A DNA stretch of 10,372 bases from CAZDHT01 sp964505325. Lineage in GTDB: Bacteria > Planctomycetota > PUPC01. Location of the stretch: assembly GCA_964505325.1 (NCBI GenBank), contig CAZDHT010000199.1, positions 1-10,372 of the forward strand, written 5' to 3'. Under the pieces are notes generated by a model. That model was not told where the DNA came from, ran no database searches, and was given only the letters and a program-made list of their open reading frames with translations. Shown here piece by piece: positions 1-7,583 of this stretch (positions are counted from its first letter, which is position 1; the number at the start of each line of letters is the position of its first letter). The translations under genes and the position numbers were made by a program.

Positions 1-1220
1 TCACCACCGAGGGGCTCGCCAACCTTAAGGAGCTGAAGAACCTGGAAGACCTCCGGCTCAGCTATATGAGCTTCGACAAAGCCGCCCTGTCGTACCTGAA
101 TCAGTTGCCCCACCTCCAGAGGCTGGACCTGAGCCGGACGCCCGTCACCGACGACGGGCTGGCGCGGCTGAAAGGACTCACCAAGCTGGCCGCCCTCTCG
201 CTCTGGCGGACCGACGTCGGAGACGCCGGAATGGCTCACCTGAAAGGTCTCACCCAACTGGAAGTGCTTTGGCTGAGCGGCTCGAACGTCACCGACGCCG
301 GACTCGCCCAGCTCGGGGGGCTGACCCGGCTCAAGAGACTGGACCTCGGTTGGAGCCGGGTCCCCGGCACGAAGGTCAACATCACCGACGCGGGGTTCGC
401 CCACGTGGCGAAGTTCAAAGACCTGGCAGAGCTGCGGGTGAGCGAGACGAAAATCACCGACGCCGCCCTGTTCCATCTTCGCGGGCTACGCCGCCTCAAG
501 ACGCTGCACTTGGCGTGGAACCAGATCACCGGCGCCGGCCTCGCCCATCTCAGGGGGCTGCGGCTGAAGGAGCTGGTCTTCCAGGGCGGCGTTCCCAACG
601 CCGGGCTGGCCAGCCTGAGGGGGATGACCACGTTGGAGTCGCTGTCCATCTACGTCGGCGACGGCGGCCTGGCCTACCTGAAGGACCTGACCCGGCTGGA
701 GAAGCTCAACCTCGGCGTGGGCTCGCGCGTCACGGACCAGGAGCTGATCTACTTGAGGAACATGAAGCGGCTGACGGAGCTGCGGCTCTCCTCCACCAAG
801 GTCACCGGGCCAGGGCTGGCCTATCTCCGCGACTTGCCCCGGTTGGAGTCGCTTCGACTCAGCGGCAGCCCCATTACTAACGACGGGCTGATCCCCATCG
901 AGGGATTCGATCGGCTCAGACAGTTGTCTCTGTCCGTCACAAACATCACCGACCGCGGCCTCACGCACTTGATCGGACTGAACGGGCTGAAGAAACTCGA
1001 GCTGATCCGCACGCCGATCACCGACATCGGCCTGGTCCACCTGAAGGGCCTGACCGGGCTGGAGGAGTTGTACCTCAACGAGACCGGGATCACCGACCGG
1101 GGGCTCAAGCACCTGGGGCGGATGACCAGCCTGCGCCACCTGAGCGTGGCGGGCACCAAGGTCACCGCCGAAGCCAAACGCGCGCTCGAGAAAAAAATAC
1201 CGGGGCTTAGGGTCTACTGA
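1..1220 (+). CDS. Leucine-rich repeat protein, 5' end outside the window
   Basis: The reading frame is open from the first full codon at position 3 and already encodes part of a repeat before the first internal ATG at 66, so the gene begins upstream and that ATG is not the real start. About 15-16 tandem repeats of roughly 24 residues are visible, with the pattern LxxLxLxxTxITDxGLxxLxxL. This is the cysteine-free, TD-G-L type of LRR that is common in planctomycete-like genomes. Some units deviate: one has an insertion (around PGTKVNITDAG) and two are shortened (around FQGGVPNAG and SIYVGDGG). The protein ends in a charged tail, EKKIPGLRVY. LRR arrays usually form curved protein-binding surfaces, and no enzymatic domain is visible. 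Location is unknown because the N-terminus, with any signal peptide or kinase domain, is missing. The family call is sure; the function is unknown. Confidence 0.93.
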   Translation, partial: TTEGLANLKELKNLEDLRLSYMSFDKAALSYLNQLPHLQRLDLSRTPVTDDGLARLKGLTKLAALSLWRTDVGDAGMAHLKGLTQLEVLWLSGSNVTDAGLAQLGGLTRLKRLDLGWSRVPGTKVNITDAGFAHVAKFKDLAELRVSETKITDAALFHLRGLRRLKTLHLAWNQITGAGLAHLRGLRLKELVFQGGVPNAGLASLRGMTTLESLSIYVGDGGLAYLKDLTRLEKLNLGVGSRVTDQELIYLRNMKRLTELRLSSTKVTGPGLAYLRDLPRLESLRLSGSPITNDGLIPIEGFDRLRQLSLSVTNITDRGLTHLIGLNGLKKLELIRTPITDIGLVHLKGLTGLEELYLNETGITDRGLKHLGRMTSLRHLSVAGTKVTAEAKRALEKKIPGLRVY

Positions 1221-1227
1221 CAGGCTA

Positions 1228-1250
1228 AGGCCGGCGGGGCGAGCCGGTCT
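1228..1250 (+). terminator. Hairpin after the LRR gene, possible terminator
   Basis: AGGCCGGC (1228-1235) pairs with GCCGGTCT (1243-1250), giving an 8-bp stem with one G-U pair and a 7-nt loop, 8 nt after the LRR stop codon. No T-run follows, so intrinsic termination is uncertain. Its position before the GH20 promoter fits a terminator. Confidence 0.45.
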
Positions 1251-1308
1251 CGGCTGGCGTCTGGTCCGTGTTGCTGCCCACTATCCTGCCTCGTTGCGAT
1301 GACCTCTC

Positions 1309-1337
1309 TTGACTTCATACAGGTCTTGTGCTATCAC
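1309..1337 (+). promoter_or_regulatory. Predicted sigma-70-type promoter of the GH20 gene
   Basis: TTGACT at 1309-1314 and TATCAC at 1332-1337 are separated by exactly 17 bp. The -35 matches the consensus at 5 of 6 positions and the -10 at 4 of 6. Transcription would start near 1344, about 35 nt before the ATG at 1380. This is a sequence match only. Confidence 0.5.
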
Positions 1338-1379
1338 GCGGCGAAATCCTGGGTCTTTCTTTGCTGAGGAGCGCAGTCG

Positions 1380-3287
1380 ATGGCCGAATTGAAGCTGCTT
1401 CCGCTCCCGAAGTCGGTGCGGCGGAACAAAGGAACGTTCAAGCTCGAAGACGGCCTGCCGATCATCGTCGGGCCAAGCGGCGATAAGGAGGTCAACGCCG
1501 CGTGGTCGTTCGCCGGCGAGGCGGAAGACCGGACCGGCCTCCTGCTCCCGGTCGAACGCATGGGCAAGCTCGATGGTATCCGGCGCCGCATCCTGTTCCT
1601 GATAACCGGCCGTGACGAGAGGCTGTACCCGCCGCTTGCGGAGTTGGCGAAGGGCCTCGCCAGGGCGCCAAAGAACGTCCGCGACCAGGCCTACGCGCTG
1701 AAGGTGGCGAGAGACGAGGTCGTCGCCGTCGCCACCTCGCCGCGAGGGCTCTACTACGCCGCGCAGACGCTCCGCCAACTGCTCACCAGCCGCGCCGAGG
1801 TCCCCTGCGTCCGGATCACCGACTGGCCGACGTACGCCCACCGCGGCGTGATGCTCGACATCTCGCGGTTCAAAGTCCCAACGCTCGACACCCTGTTCGA
1901 GCGCATCGAACGCCTCGCCTCGCTCAAGATCAACTGCTTCCAACTCTACACCGAGCACACCTTCGTCTTCCGCAGGCATCCGGAGATCGGCCGGAACTGC
2001 GGCTCGATGACCGCCGAGGACGTCATCCAGCTCGACGAGTTCTGCAAGCAGCACTTCGTCGACCTCAACGCTAACCTCCAGTCCTTCGGCCACCACCGCC
2101 ATCTCCTCTCCATCCCAAGGTACAACCACTTGGCGGAGATGCCCGACGCGCCGTGGACGCTCTGCCCGGTCGACAGGCGCATCTACGACCTGCTCGACGA
2201 CATGTACGCCGAGTGCCTGCCGGCATACAGTTCGAAGCTCTTCAACGCTTCCTGTGACGAAACCCGGGAGCTGGGCAAAGGCCGGAGCGCCAAGCGCGCG
2301 GCGCGCGTCGGCGTCGGCCGCGTCTACGTCGGCCACATCCGGAAGATCAACCGCCTCGCCAGGAAGTACGGCAAGCGGACGATGATTTGGGCCGACATCG
2401 TGCTCAAGCATCCCGAGTGCCTCCCGCACATCCCGAAAGACGTCATCATGCTTGAATGGGGCTACTCGGCGGGGAGCGACCTCAGCGTCGAACGCAAGCT
2501 CCAAGCCGCCGGGCTCGAACACTGGACCTGCCCCGGCGTGAGCACGTGGACGCGCATCTTCGCCAACGTGCCCAACGCCTGCGCCAACATCGCCGAGCGC
2601 GCCGTGATGGGACAGCGCACCGGAGCCACCGGGCTGCTCAACACCGACTGGGGCGACGGCGGCCATGCCCAGATGCCGTCCGCCAGCTACCACGGCTACG
2701 CGTGGGGCGCGGAGCAGAGCTGGACACCCAAACTCCACACCGACCGCGACGGCTTCGACCGCCGCTTTGCCTGGGCGTGGTTTGGCGATGATACCGGCCT
2801 GTTCGGAAAGCTCTACAAAGAGACCGGCCGGATGAGCCCCGAGATCCGGAGGGTGCGCGGGCTGCGCCCGTTCCGGCTGTACTGGGATGCGTTCCCGTGC
2901 GCGGAATCGCTGCAGGGCCTCCCGCCCGGCGCCGTCCGCAGTACCGGCCGGCACGCGCGCCGGGCGCTCGACATCGTCTCGAAGCTCGCAAAGCTGCACC
3001 CCGAGCACGGGGACGTGCTGCGCGAGGTGCTGTTCGGGCTGGCGCAGATCGTCTTCATCGAGGGAAAGGTCGCCGCCTCGCGCCAGATCGACGCGCTGCG
3101 CGCTCGCGGCGTCGAGAAGCTGCCCGCCGCCATGAAGAAGGCCGTGCGTGCGCTGCTCAAGGAGTGGAACACCCAGCGCGAGGAGTTCGAGGAACTGTGG
3201 ATGGAGACGAGCCGCCGCAGCGAGATCGCCTATCGCCTGGGCCTCTATCGCAAACGCGCCCGCGACTACCGCAAGCTCCTCAAGTGA
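1380..3287 (+). CDS. GH20-type beta-N-acetylhexosaminidase-like glycoside hydrolase
   Basis: This 635-residue protein has the GH20 layout. An N-terminal alpha/beta (20b-like) domain covers about residues 4-148 and starts with LLPLPKSV. The TIM-barrel begins near residue 150 with DWPTYAHRGVMLDISRF. The Asp-Glu pair D293-E294 in FNASCDET sits where GH20 enzymes carry the polarising Asp and acid/base Glu. Barrel motifs MIWADI (335-340), MLEWGY (357-362) and LLNTDWGDGGH (419-429) follow. GH20 enzymes remove terminal GlcNAc or GalNAc by substrate-assisted catalysis. No signal peptide is visible, so the enzyme is probably cytoplasmic and acts on imported or recycled oligosaccharides; the exact substrate cannot be read. 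The ATG is supported by GAGGAG at 1366-1371, 8 nt upstream. The C-terminal part, about 470-635, is a charged helical region I cannot assign. It faces the anti-sigma gene tail to tail and appears monocistronic. Confidence 0.88.
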   Translation: MAELKLLPLPKSVRRNKGTFKLEDGLPIIVGPSGDKEVNAAWSFAGEAEDRTGLLLPVERMGKLDGIRRRILFLITGRDERLYPPLAELAKGLARAPKNVRDQAYALKVARDEVVAVATSPRGLYYAAQTLRQLLTSRAEVPCVRITDWPTYAHRGVMLDISRFKVPTLDTLFERIERLASLKINCFQLYTEHTFVFRRHPEIGRNCGSMTAEDVIQLDEFCKQHFVDLNANLQSFGHHRHLLSIPRYNHLAEMPDAPWTLCPVDRRIYDLLDDMYAECLPAYSSKLFNASCDETRELGKGRSAKRAARVGVGRVYVGHIRKINRLARKYGKRTMIWADIVLKHPECLPHIPKDVIMLEWGYSAGSDLSVERKLQAAGLEHWTCPGVSTWTRIFANVPNACANIAERAVMGQRTGATGLLNTDWGDGGHAQMPSASYHGYAWGAEQSWTPKLHTDRDGFDRRFAWAWFGDDTGLFGKLYKETGRMSPEIRRVRGLRPFRLYWDAFPCAESLQGLPPGAVRSTGRHARRALDIVSKLAKLHPEHGDVLREVLFGLAQIVFIEGKVAASRQIDALRARGVEKLPAAMKKAVRALLKEWNTQREEFEELWMETSRRSEIAYRLGLYRKRARDYRKLLK

Positions 3288-3298
3288 AACAGCATTAG

Positions 3299-3320
3299 GC
3301 GCACGGGTCCCGCCGTGCGC
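3299..3320. terminator. Hairpin between convergent genes, likely bidirectional terminator
   Basis: GCGCACGG (3299-3306) and CCGTGCGC (3313-3320) form a perfect 8-bp stem with a 6-nt loop. A G-U and an A-T pair can extend it outward. It lies in the 55-bp gap between the GH20 gene (+) and the anti-sigma gene (-). Neither side has a clear T-tract, but position and symmetry fit a shared terminator. Confidence 0.65.
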
Positions 3321-3342
3321 TTCCAGCCCGTCTACCGTTCTG

Positions 3343-4509
3343 CTATGGCTTGGATTCCGGCTTCAGAAGGATTCGGACGGTGACGGTGGCTGAGCCCTTG
3401 CCGGCGCGGGCCACGCCGTTCTTTCGGCCGAGGAGCATCTCCGGCTTGGCGGCGTCCTTTACGCCTAAGCCGCCCCCGTGACCTCTTATTGTGTCCTTCG
3501 TGGGAGTCTGCAGCTTCAGCGCGCTGACCAACTTGGGAAGTCTGTCGACCGGGATCGAGACAATGACTTCGTTGACCTTGTTGTCCGCACGCATCTGCTC
3601 TTCGTCTGCGACGAGGGTTCCGCGGACCGCGGTTACCGCCTTCCGTACGTCGGCCAGACCGGTCTTGACGTCGGCGCACACGTACGTTAGCGTCCGTCGG
3701 GTGCCCGCCTCACGCCACGCCGCCTTGGGCTCACCGGCGTAGCGTGTCCGGCCGGCTGCCTTCCCCGGCCCGAACGGCGGCCTGAGGCCGTTCGCCTGTT
3801 CCACCGTGCGCTCCTTCGGCAGAGGCGCCACGCCTCCTTCGGTCGCATCATACATTGCGCCCGTCGGCGCAGGCTTGGGCGGCGCCTGCACGGCGCGTCT
3901 CACCTTGGCGCGAACGGCCGCATCCATCTCGGCGGGCGCAGCCCCGCCCGCGGCCCAGCCAGACCTCATGGCTTTTTCGAGGAACTGCTTCGCCTCCGCG
4001 CCGGTCTCGGCCTCCTTGGCAGCGGCGCGCCCGCCTTTCCCATCCGCAACCTTCGAGACTCGCGCGTCCTGGTCATGTTTCAGCGCTGCCTTTGCTTCTT
4101 CGGCCTTGTCCTTCGCTTTGGGAGATGGGGCGGCGATCTTTGCCGGCGGCTGCGGAGCCGGCTCCGGCGGCGAACCTTCCCACGGCGCCAGCTTGATCAC
4201 GACGATCAGCGTGGCCGCCGCCGCGACCCAGCTCCCGACGCCCACCCAACGGAGGATCGCCGGCCGGCGCCGCGTCCGTGCCGCCGCCGGGCGCCGGACG
4301 AGCCGCGCCTTGATGTCCTCCACCAGTCCTTTCGGCGCCTTGACTCGCGTCAGCGAGCCGACCAGTGCCGCCGTGCTTCTCATGGCCTCCAACTCAGCGC
4401 GACAGACCTCGCACTCGGCCAGGTGCTCGTCCACAGACGCCCCCTGCGCCGCGGAGAGTTCACCATCGACGTATTCATCGAGTAGGTTTCGGACCTGTTC
4501 GCAGTTCAT
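3343..4509 (-). CDS. Membrane-anchored zinc-finger anti-sigma factor with a large extracytoplasmic domain
   Basis: This 388-residue protein probably binds the ECF sigma factor encoded just upstream and restrains it. The N-terminal zf-HC2 (ZAS-like) motif is intact: C3, then H29-x3-C33-x2-C36. A single hydrophobic segment at about residues 88-105 (WVGVGSWVAAAATLIVVI) follows a basic stretch, which fits an inside-to-outside anchor. A long Ala/Pro/Lys-rich linker (about 110-255) leads to a C-terminal domain (about 265-388). There, TLTYVCADVKTG and EVIVSIPVDRLPKLVSAL resemble the DUF4349 type of extracytoplasmic domain; that match is tentative. The ATG lies 10 nt after the sigma stop codon with only a weak ribosome site, so the two genes are probably translationally coupled. 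At 388 residues it is much longer than minimal anti-sigma factors, which suggests the outer domain senses envelope state or mediates proteolytic control. The role is inferred from domains and synteny. Confidence 0.85.
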   Translation of the reverse strand: MNCEQVRNLLDEYVDGELSAAQGASVDEHLAECEVCRAELEAMRSTAALVGSLTRVKAPKGLVEDIKARLVRRPAAARTRRRPAILRWVGVGSWVAAAATLIVVIKLAPWEGSPPEPAPQPPAKIAAPSPKAKDKAEEAKAALKHDQDARVSKVADGKGGRAAAKEAETGAEAKQFLEKAMRSGWAAGGAAPAEMDAAVRAKVRRAVQAPPKPAPTGAMYDATEGGVAPLPKERTVEQANGLRPPFGPGKAAGRTRYAGEPKAAWREAGTRRTLTYVCADVKTGLADVRKAVTAVRGTLVADEEQMRADNKVNEVIVSIPVDRLPKLVSALKLQTPTKDTIRGHGGGLGVKDAAKPEMLLGRKNGVARAGKGSATVTVRILLKPESKP

Positions 4510-4519
4510 CTTACACTCG

Positions 4520-5110
4520 TCATGCGATCAGAAGCCCTTGCAGTTTCCGGCGCAGTTCCAGCCGCGCCCGGTGCAGCCTCGACTTCACGGTGCCGCGGGA
4601 GCATCCCAGCACGTTGCTGATGCTGCTATAGTCCAGCCCGTCCACATCCCGCAGCAGCACCACGACCCGGTAGTCGTCGGCCAGTTCCGCGATGGCCTGC
4701 TCGATCCGCAGCCGTGTTTCGTCCGCGCGCAGCTTGTCGTCCGGCGCCGGGCCGTTGCCGGGCGGATCGTACCCGCTCTCCGTTCCCTTGCCGGCCAACA
4801 GGCCCATTTGAATCTGCCCCGCTCGCGATGTGGCCGACCTGCGTCTCCTTTCACTGATCGACTGGTTGACCGCGATCGAATACAGCCACGTGGCGAAGCT
4901 CGATCTTCCCTCGAACGACTTGACCCGTCGGAAGGCCTTGATGAAGACCTCCTGCGTCACGTCCCGGGCATCTTCGCGGTTACCGATCATTCGAACCACC
5001 AAGTTGAAAATCGCGTCCTGGTAATGAGTTACGAGCCTTCCGAACTCCTCGGTGTCGCCCTTTGCACACCGTTTCAGGAGCTCCGGTTCGCTCGGAAGGG
5101 GGCTGAGCAT
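4520..5110 (-). CDS. ECF-type RNA polymerase sigma factor (sigma-70 family)
   Basis: This 196-residue protein directs RNA polymerase to a dedicated promoter set. It has the two-domain ECF layout: region 2 at about residues 23-92 (DARDVTQEVFIKAFRRVKSF, then FATWLYSIAVNQ) and region 4 at about 135-190 (DYRVVVLLRDVDGLDYSSIS, then GTVKSRLHRARLELRRKL). A 40-residue flexible linker separates them, and no extra C-terminal domain is present. I place the start at the ATG at 5110 because GGAGAGG lies 6 nt upstream. An in-frame GTG at 5125 would add 5 residues, but it overlaps that ribosome site. The zinc-finger anti-sigma gene follows 10 nt downstream, the usual regulator-gene pairing. A near-perfect housekeeping promoter lies about 160 nt upstream, so basal expression need not depend on the sigma factor itself. 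The regulon is unknown. Confidence 0.95.
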   Translation of the reverse strand: MLSPLPSEPELLKRCAKGDTEEFGRLVTHYQDAIFNLVVRMIGNREDARDVTQEVFIKAFRRVKSFEGRSSFATWLYSIAVNQSISERRRRSATSRAGQIQMGLLAGKGTESGYDPPGNGPAPDDKLRADETRLRIEQAIAELADDYRVVVLLRDVDGLDYSSISNVLGCSRGTVKSRLHRARLELRRKLQGLLIA

Positions 5111-5125
5111 TTGCGCCCTCTCCAC

Positions 5126-5262
5126 CAGATTAGACGCTACCTGGCTCCGGCAGTTCCGCGAAAACGCAGATTTTCTGCCATACCGGCTGTTATATTAGGA
5201 TACCTGTCGAGCCCGGGAAACTTGCGCCAAATTCAAACGGCTTTCGGCCGGCAAGAGTTCAC
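5126..5262 (-). promoter_or_regulatory. Long 5' leader of the sigma/anti-sigma operon
   Basis: From the predicted start site near 5262 to the sigma ATG at 5110 there are about 150 nt without a gene. The leader has an AT-rich patch near 5190-5202 and a short inverted repeat at 5166-5178. A TGTGAACTC-like element around 5254-5262 loosely recalls ECF -35 boxes, but I could not find a convincing matching -10. I recognise no known riboswitch. Confidence 0.3.
5166..5178. repeat. Short inverted repeat in the sigma operon leader
   Basis: GCAGA (5166-5170) and TCTGC (5174-5178) are perfectly complementary around a 3-nt centre. It could be a small hairpin in the leader or an operator half-site pair. 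At five bases per arm, chance is also possible. Confidence 0.3.
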
Positions 5263-5268
5263 AACGCG

Positions 5269-5298
5269 ATTATATGGCCGTGTCCGCGGTCGTGTCAA
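5269..5298 (-). promoter_or_regulatory. Consensus housekeeping promoter for the sigma/anti-sigma operon
   Basis: On the minus strand, TTGACA (5298-5293) and TATAAT (5274-5269) both match the sigma-70 consensus perfectly and are 18 bp apart, close to the preferred 17. Predicted transcription starts near 5262 and runs into the ECF sigma gene. Two perfect hexamers in GC-rich surroundings are unlikely by chance. The neighbouring stretch 5299-5424, up to the stop of the polymerase-like gene, shows no gene or other recognisable site. Confidence 0.72.
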
Positions 5299-5424
5299 TT
5301 CCTGGCCGTCGAAGGGGTGCGCGTAATCTGCTACGCCGCAATTACGAAGGGACGGCCTGCCCGGAAGTTCTCACAACAGGCATCGTCGGAAGGAATATCC
5401 ACGCACACCAGCACCTCCCGGCCA

Positions 5425-7266
5425 TCACTTCCTCTTGTCCTGTTCGAACTCCTTGGCCAACTTGGCAAGCTTCTCGTCGGTCAGCGGTCCGGTCGTCGCG
5501 AACTCGCCCCAAGCCACGCCGTACCGACGGGCCAGCCGCAGAGCAGCCCGTGCCCCGTCCATCCGGCCCAGCAGCGCATTCAGCACGGCGATGCGCAGGT
5601 GGACGTCGCAGTAGTTGGGTGAATAGAGCTGCAGCCTTCTAAACGCAGCGAGGGCCGCCTCGTGGCGCCCGGCGTAGAACAGCGAGTTGCCCAGCGTGTA
5701 GTGCGATGGGACAGACGCCGGATCCAGCCCGAGCGCCCGCCGAGCGCTGGCGATGGACTGGCCCCAGGCGGAAGCCTCCTGTGACGCGTCGGCGCGGGCC
5801 AAGTGCACCCGGGCCAGGTAGGGCCGCCAGACCTGTGTGGTCCAGATGACCCCCGCGCCCCCCACAGCACCCAGCACGACCAGAATCCGCCACGCCAGCT
5901 CGGCCCGTGAGAGGCGCTTGGGTTCAGCGGCCCGCTCGTCATCCCCCCAACGCGCGACCACCAGCCCCATCAGCACCCACAGCATCATCTGGCAGGTGGG
6001 ATAGCGGGTGATGACGCCCGCGGTGGCGTGAACGAGAATCGCCACGGTGGCCGCCACCGCCGCCAGCAACAGCGGCCGATCCTCGCGGCCGCTCGTCCCG
6101 CTCAACGCCCGGGCGCTGCCGATGAACAGCAGCCCAAGGAACAGTACGAACGCCAGCATCCCAAGCATCCCGGCCTCGGACAGCACCTCCAGGTACTCAG
6201 AGTGGGCGCGCAGGGTGAGCGAGCTGACCGCGTGGCTCGCGTAGTCCCTCGGCCTGAAATCAGCGAAGTAGATGCGGAATGCGCCCGGCCCCTTGCCGAC
6301 GACCGGGCTGTCGTAGAACATCCGCAGCGCCGCGCGCCAGATGGTCGTCCTCGTAGACAAGTGACCGGGGATCAGACGGACGCGCTCCCACATACCCGGC
6401 CCGAAGACGGTCGCCCAGACGATGATGACCGCCGTAACGATCCCAAACACCATCTTGCCGCGACGCGAACGAAGCGCCGGCCTCAGCTTCCTCAAATGGG
6501 GGCCGGCCAACAGAACAAGAAGACCGGCTGCAAACCCGAACCACGCGGCGCGCGACCCGGTGAACACCATACAGGCAGCCATCAGCAGCGCGGCCAGGCC
6601 GAGGGCGACCCGAAAGGCAGCGTTCCTGAAGAAGAATAACCCGCCGACCGCCAAGACCGAGCACATCGCCATGTAGCCGCCCAGCGCCGTCTCGAGGCCG
6701 ATCGTGCCGAGCACGCGCGTTCCGGGTCCAAGCGTAATCGGGCTGCCACCTTTAGACCAGCTTATCCCCAGAAGGTCGACACCGGACGCCTGGAAGCTCC
6801 CGTGGATGGCGACCAACGCCGCGACCAGCAGGATCGCGCCGACCAGCCGGGCCGCCCGTTCCCGCTTGCGGAACGCGACCGCCGCAGCGAGAAACAGGAT
6901 GGCGTGCGCTGCGTACAGCCACGTCTCGCGCAGGCCCGCTTCGCGGTAGCGGCAGAACGCCAGAGAGACTCCGACGGCGCACAAGAAGAGACCCAGGACC
7001 CGGGCCATCCCGGCGGTCTTCGGGAGCAGGCGTCCGCCCGCAGCCCAGCGGATCAGCAACGCCAACCCGGCAAGAAGTGCGCACCCGCCCGAGACCACAT
7101 ATTTGATGTCGAGCGCGTAAGGCGTTCCGGGCGCGGCAAATGTCCGGGGAAGTGCGATGGGAACGATCACCACGGCCGCGCCGACGAACAGCCCGGCGGC
7201 GACTTCTGTGCCGGCCCGAACGCGTTCGGCAAGCGACGAAGGCGCGTTCTCCAAGTTCCGCAGCAT
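5425..7266 (-). CDS. O-antigen ligase/polymerase-like (Wzy_C/WaaL superfamily) membrane protein with TPR tail
   Basis: This 613-residue multi-pass protein probably polymerises or ligates lipid-linked glycans at the cell surface. Roughly ten or more hydrophobic segments run from residue 22 to 440, and another sits at about 458-476. Wzy_C-type features are visible: GSRAAWFGF at 237-245, then a large outer loop with TIWRAALRMFYDSPVVGKGPGAF (about 308-330), then AHSEYLEVLSEAGMLG (354-369), whose H355 lies in the usual loop position. Residues about 484-600 form two or three tetratricopeptide-like repeats (ASARRALGLDPASVPSHYTLGNSLFYAGRHEAALAAFRR), a combination seen in exopolysaccharide or pilin-glycosylation homologues. 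An in-frame stop 12 nt upstream of the ATG rules out a longer start, and no good Shine-Dalgarno is present. It begins 43 nt after tRNA-Leu on the same strand. Ligase versus polymerase cannot be decided from sequence. Confidence 0.85.
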   Translation of the reverse strand: MLRNLENAPSSLAERVRAGTEVAAGLFVGAAVVIVPIALPRTFAAPGTPYALDIKYVVSGGCALLAGLALLIRWAAGGRLLPKTAGMARVLGLFLCAVGVSLAFCRYREAGLRETWLYAAHAILFLAAAVAFRKRERAARLVGAILLVAALVAIHGSFQASGVDLLGISWSKGGSPITLGPGTRVLGTIGLETALGGYMAMCSVLAVGGLFFFRNAAFRVALGLAALLMAACMVFTGSRAAWFGFAAGLLVLLAGPHLRKLRPALRSRRGKMVFGIVTAVIIVWATVFGPGMWERVRLIPGHLSTRTTIWRAALRMFYDSPVVGKGPGAFRIYFADFRPRDYASHAVSSLTLRAHSEYLEVLSEAGMLGMLAFVLFLGLLFIGSARALSGTSGREDRPLLLAAVAATVAILVHATAGVITRYPTCQMMLWVLMGLVVARWGDDERAAEPKRLSRAELAWRILVVLGAVGGAGVIWTTQVWRPYLARVHLARADASQEASAWGQSIASARRALGLDPASVPSHYTLGNSLFYAGRHEAALAAFRRLQLYSPNYCDVHLRIAVLNALLGRMDGARAALRLARRYGVAWGEFATTGPLTDEKLAKLAKEFEQDKRK

Positions 7267-7309
7267 GTTCTGTCGTCAGCGACTGGTGATGGACTGCTAC
7301 TGACCGAGA

Positions 7310-7394
7310 TGGTGCGAGGAGGGGGACTCGAACCCCCATGCCCGAAGGCACAGGATCCTAAATCCTGCGCGTCTGCCAGTTCCGCCATCCTCGC
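7310..7394 (-). tRNA. tRNA-Leu (anticodon UAG)
   Basis: The minus strand folds into a complete class II tRNA. The acceptor stem is GCGAGGA (7394-7388) with TCCTCGC (7320-7314), followed by discriminator A and an encoded CCA (7312-7310). The anticodon arm is CAGGA-TTTAGGA-TCCTG with anticodon TAG. A long variable arm with TGCC-TTCG-GGCA, and a T arm with GGGGG-TTCGAGT-CCCCC, complete it. The long variable arm and the UAG anticodon identify leucine. It decodes CUN codons, chiefly CUA. It appears intact and functional. Confidence 0.97.
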
Positions 7395-7406
7395 CTGCTA
7401 CAACAG

Positions 7407-7435
7407 AGAATACGCGGTGCGGACCCAAAAGTCAA
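7407..7435 (-). promoter_or_regulatory. Predicted promoter of tRNA-Leu, possibly also serving the polymerase-like gene
   Basis: On the minus strand, TTGACT (7435-7430) and TATTCT (7412-7407) are 17 bp apart. The start site would fall about 6 nt before the mature tRNA 5' end at 7394, a normal short tRNA leader. No other clear promoter lies in the 43 nt between the tRNA and the next gene, so transcription may read through. Confidence 0.62.
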
Positions 7436-7518
7436 ACTCCACCCCGCCTCGCGCCCGGAGCATTCATCCCTCCCTCCGCCACATCGCTCGCGGCCGCCAG
7501 AGGGTACCCCTGGCCCGT

Positions 7519-7583
7519 TGTCAAGCTGGCGTGCTTCGGACAGCGAAGCTGGCGGGAACTGAAAGCGTGCGTAACGAAGCTGG
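7519..7583 (+). repeat. Three direct AAGCTGG repeats near the possible left end of the insertion sequence
   Basis: AAGCTGG occurs at 7523-7529, 7546-7552 and 7577-7583, and GCGTGC occurs twice between them. The cluster begins with TGTCAAG at 7519; IS481-type elements usually start with TGT. This could be the terminal region with transposase binding sites. No matching right end exists in the window, so the boundary is a guess. The rest of 7436-7747 shows no gene. Confidence 0.3.

Noticed and set aside
1281..3008. 575-codon open frame on the minus strand opposite the GH20 gene
   Set aside because: Its composition (Val, Ala, Glu, Arg, Asp-rich with no family motif) is typical of antisense frames in GC-rich genes, and the plus strand encodes a clear GH20 protein with promoter and ribosome site.
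4520..5125. GTG at 5125 as the sigma factor start
   Set aside because: The GTG overlaps the GGAGAGG ribosome site that serves the ATG at 5110, and the five extra residues match no conserved feature.
3806..5326. 506-codon open frame on the plus strand across the anti-sigma and sigma genes
   Set aside because: It is antisense to two well-supported genes, has low-complexity Ala/Ser/Arg composition and shows no domain.
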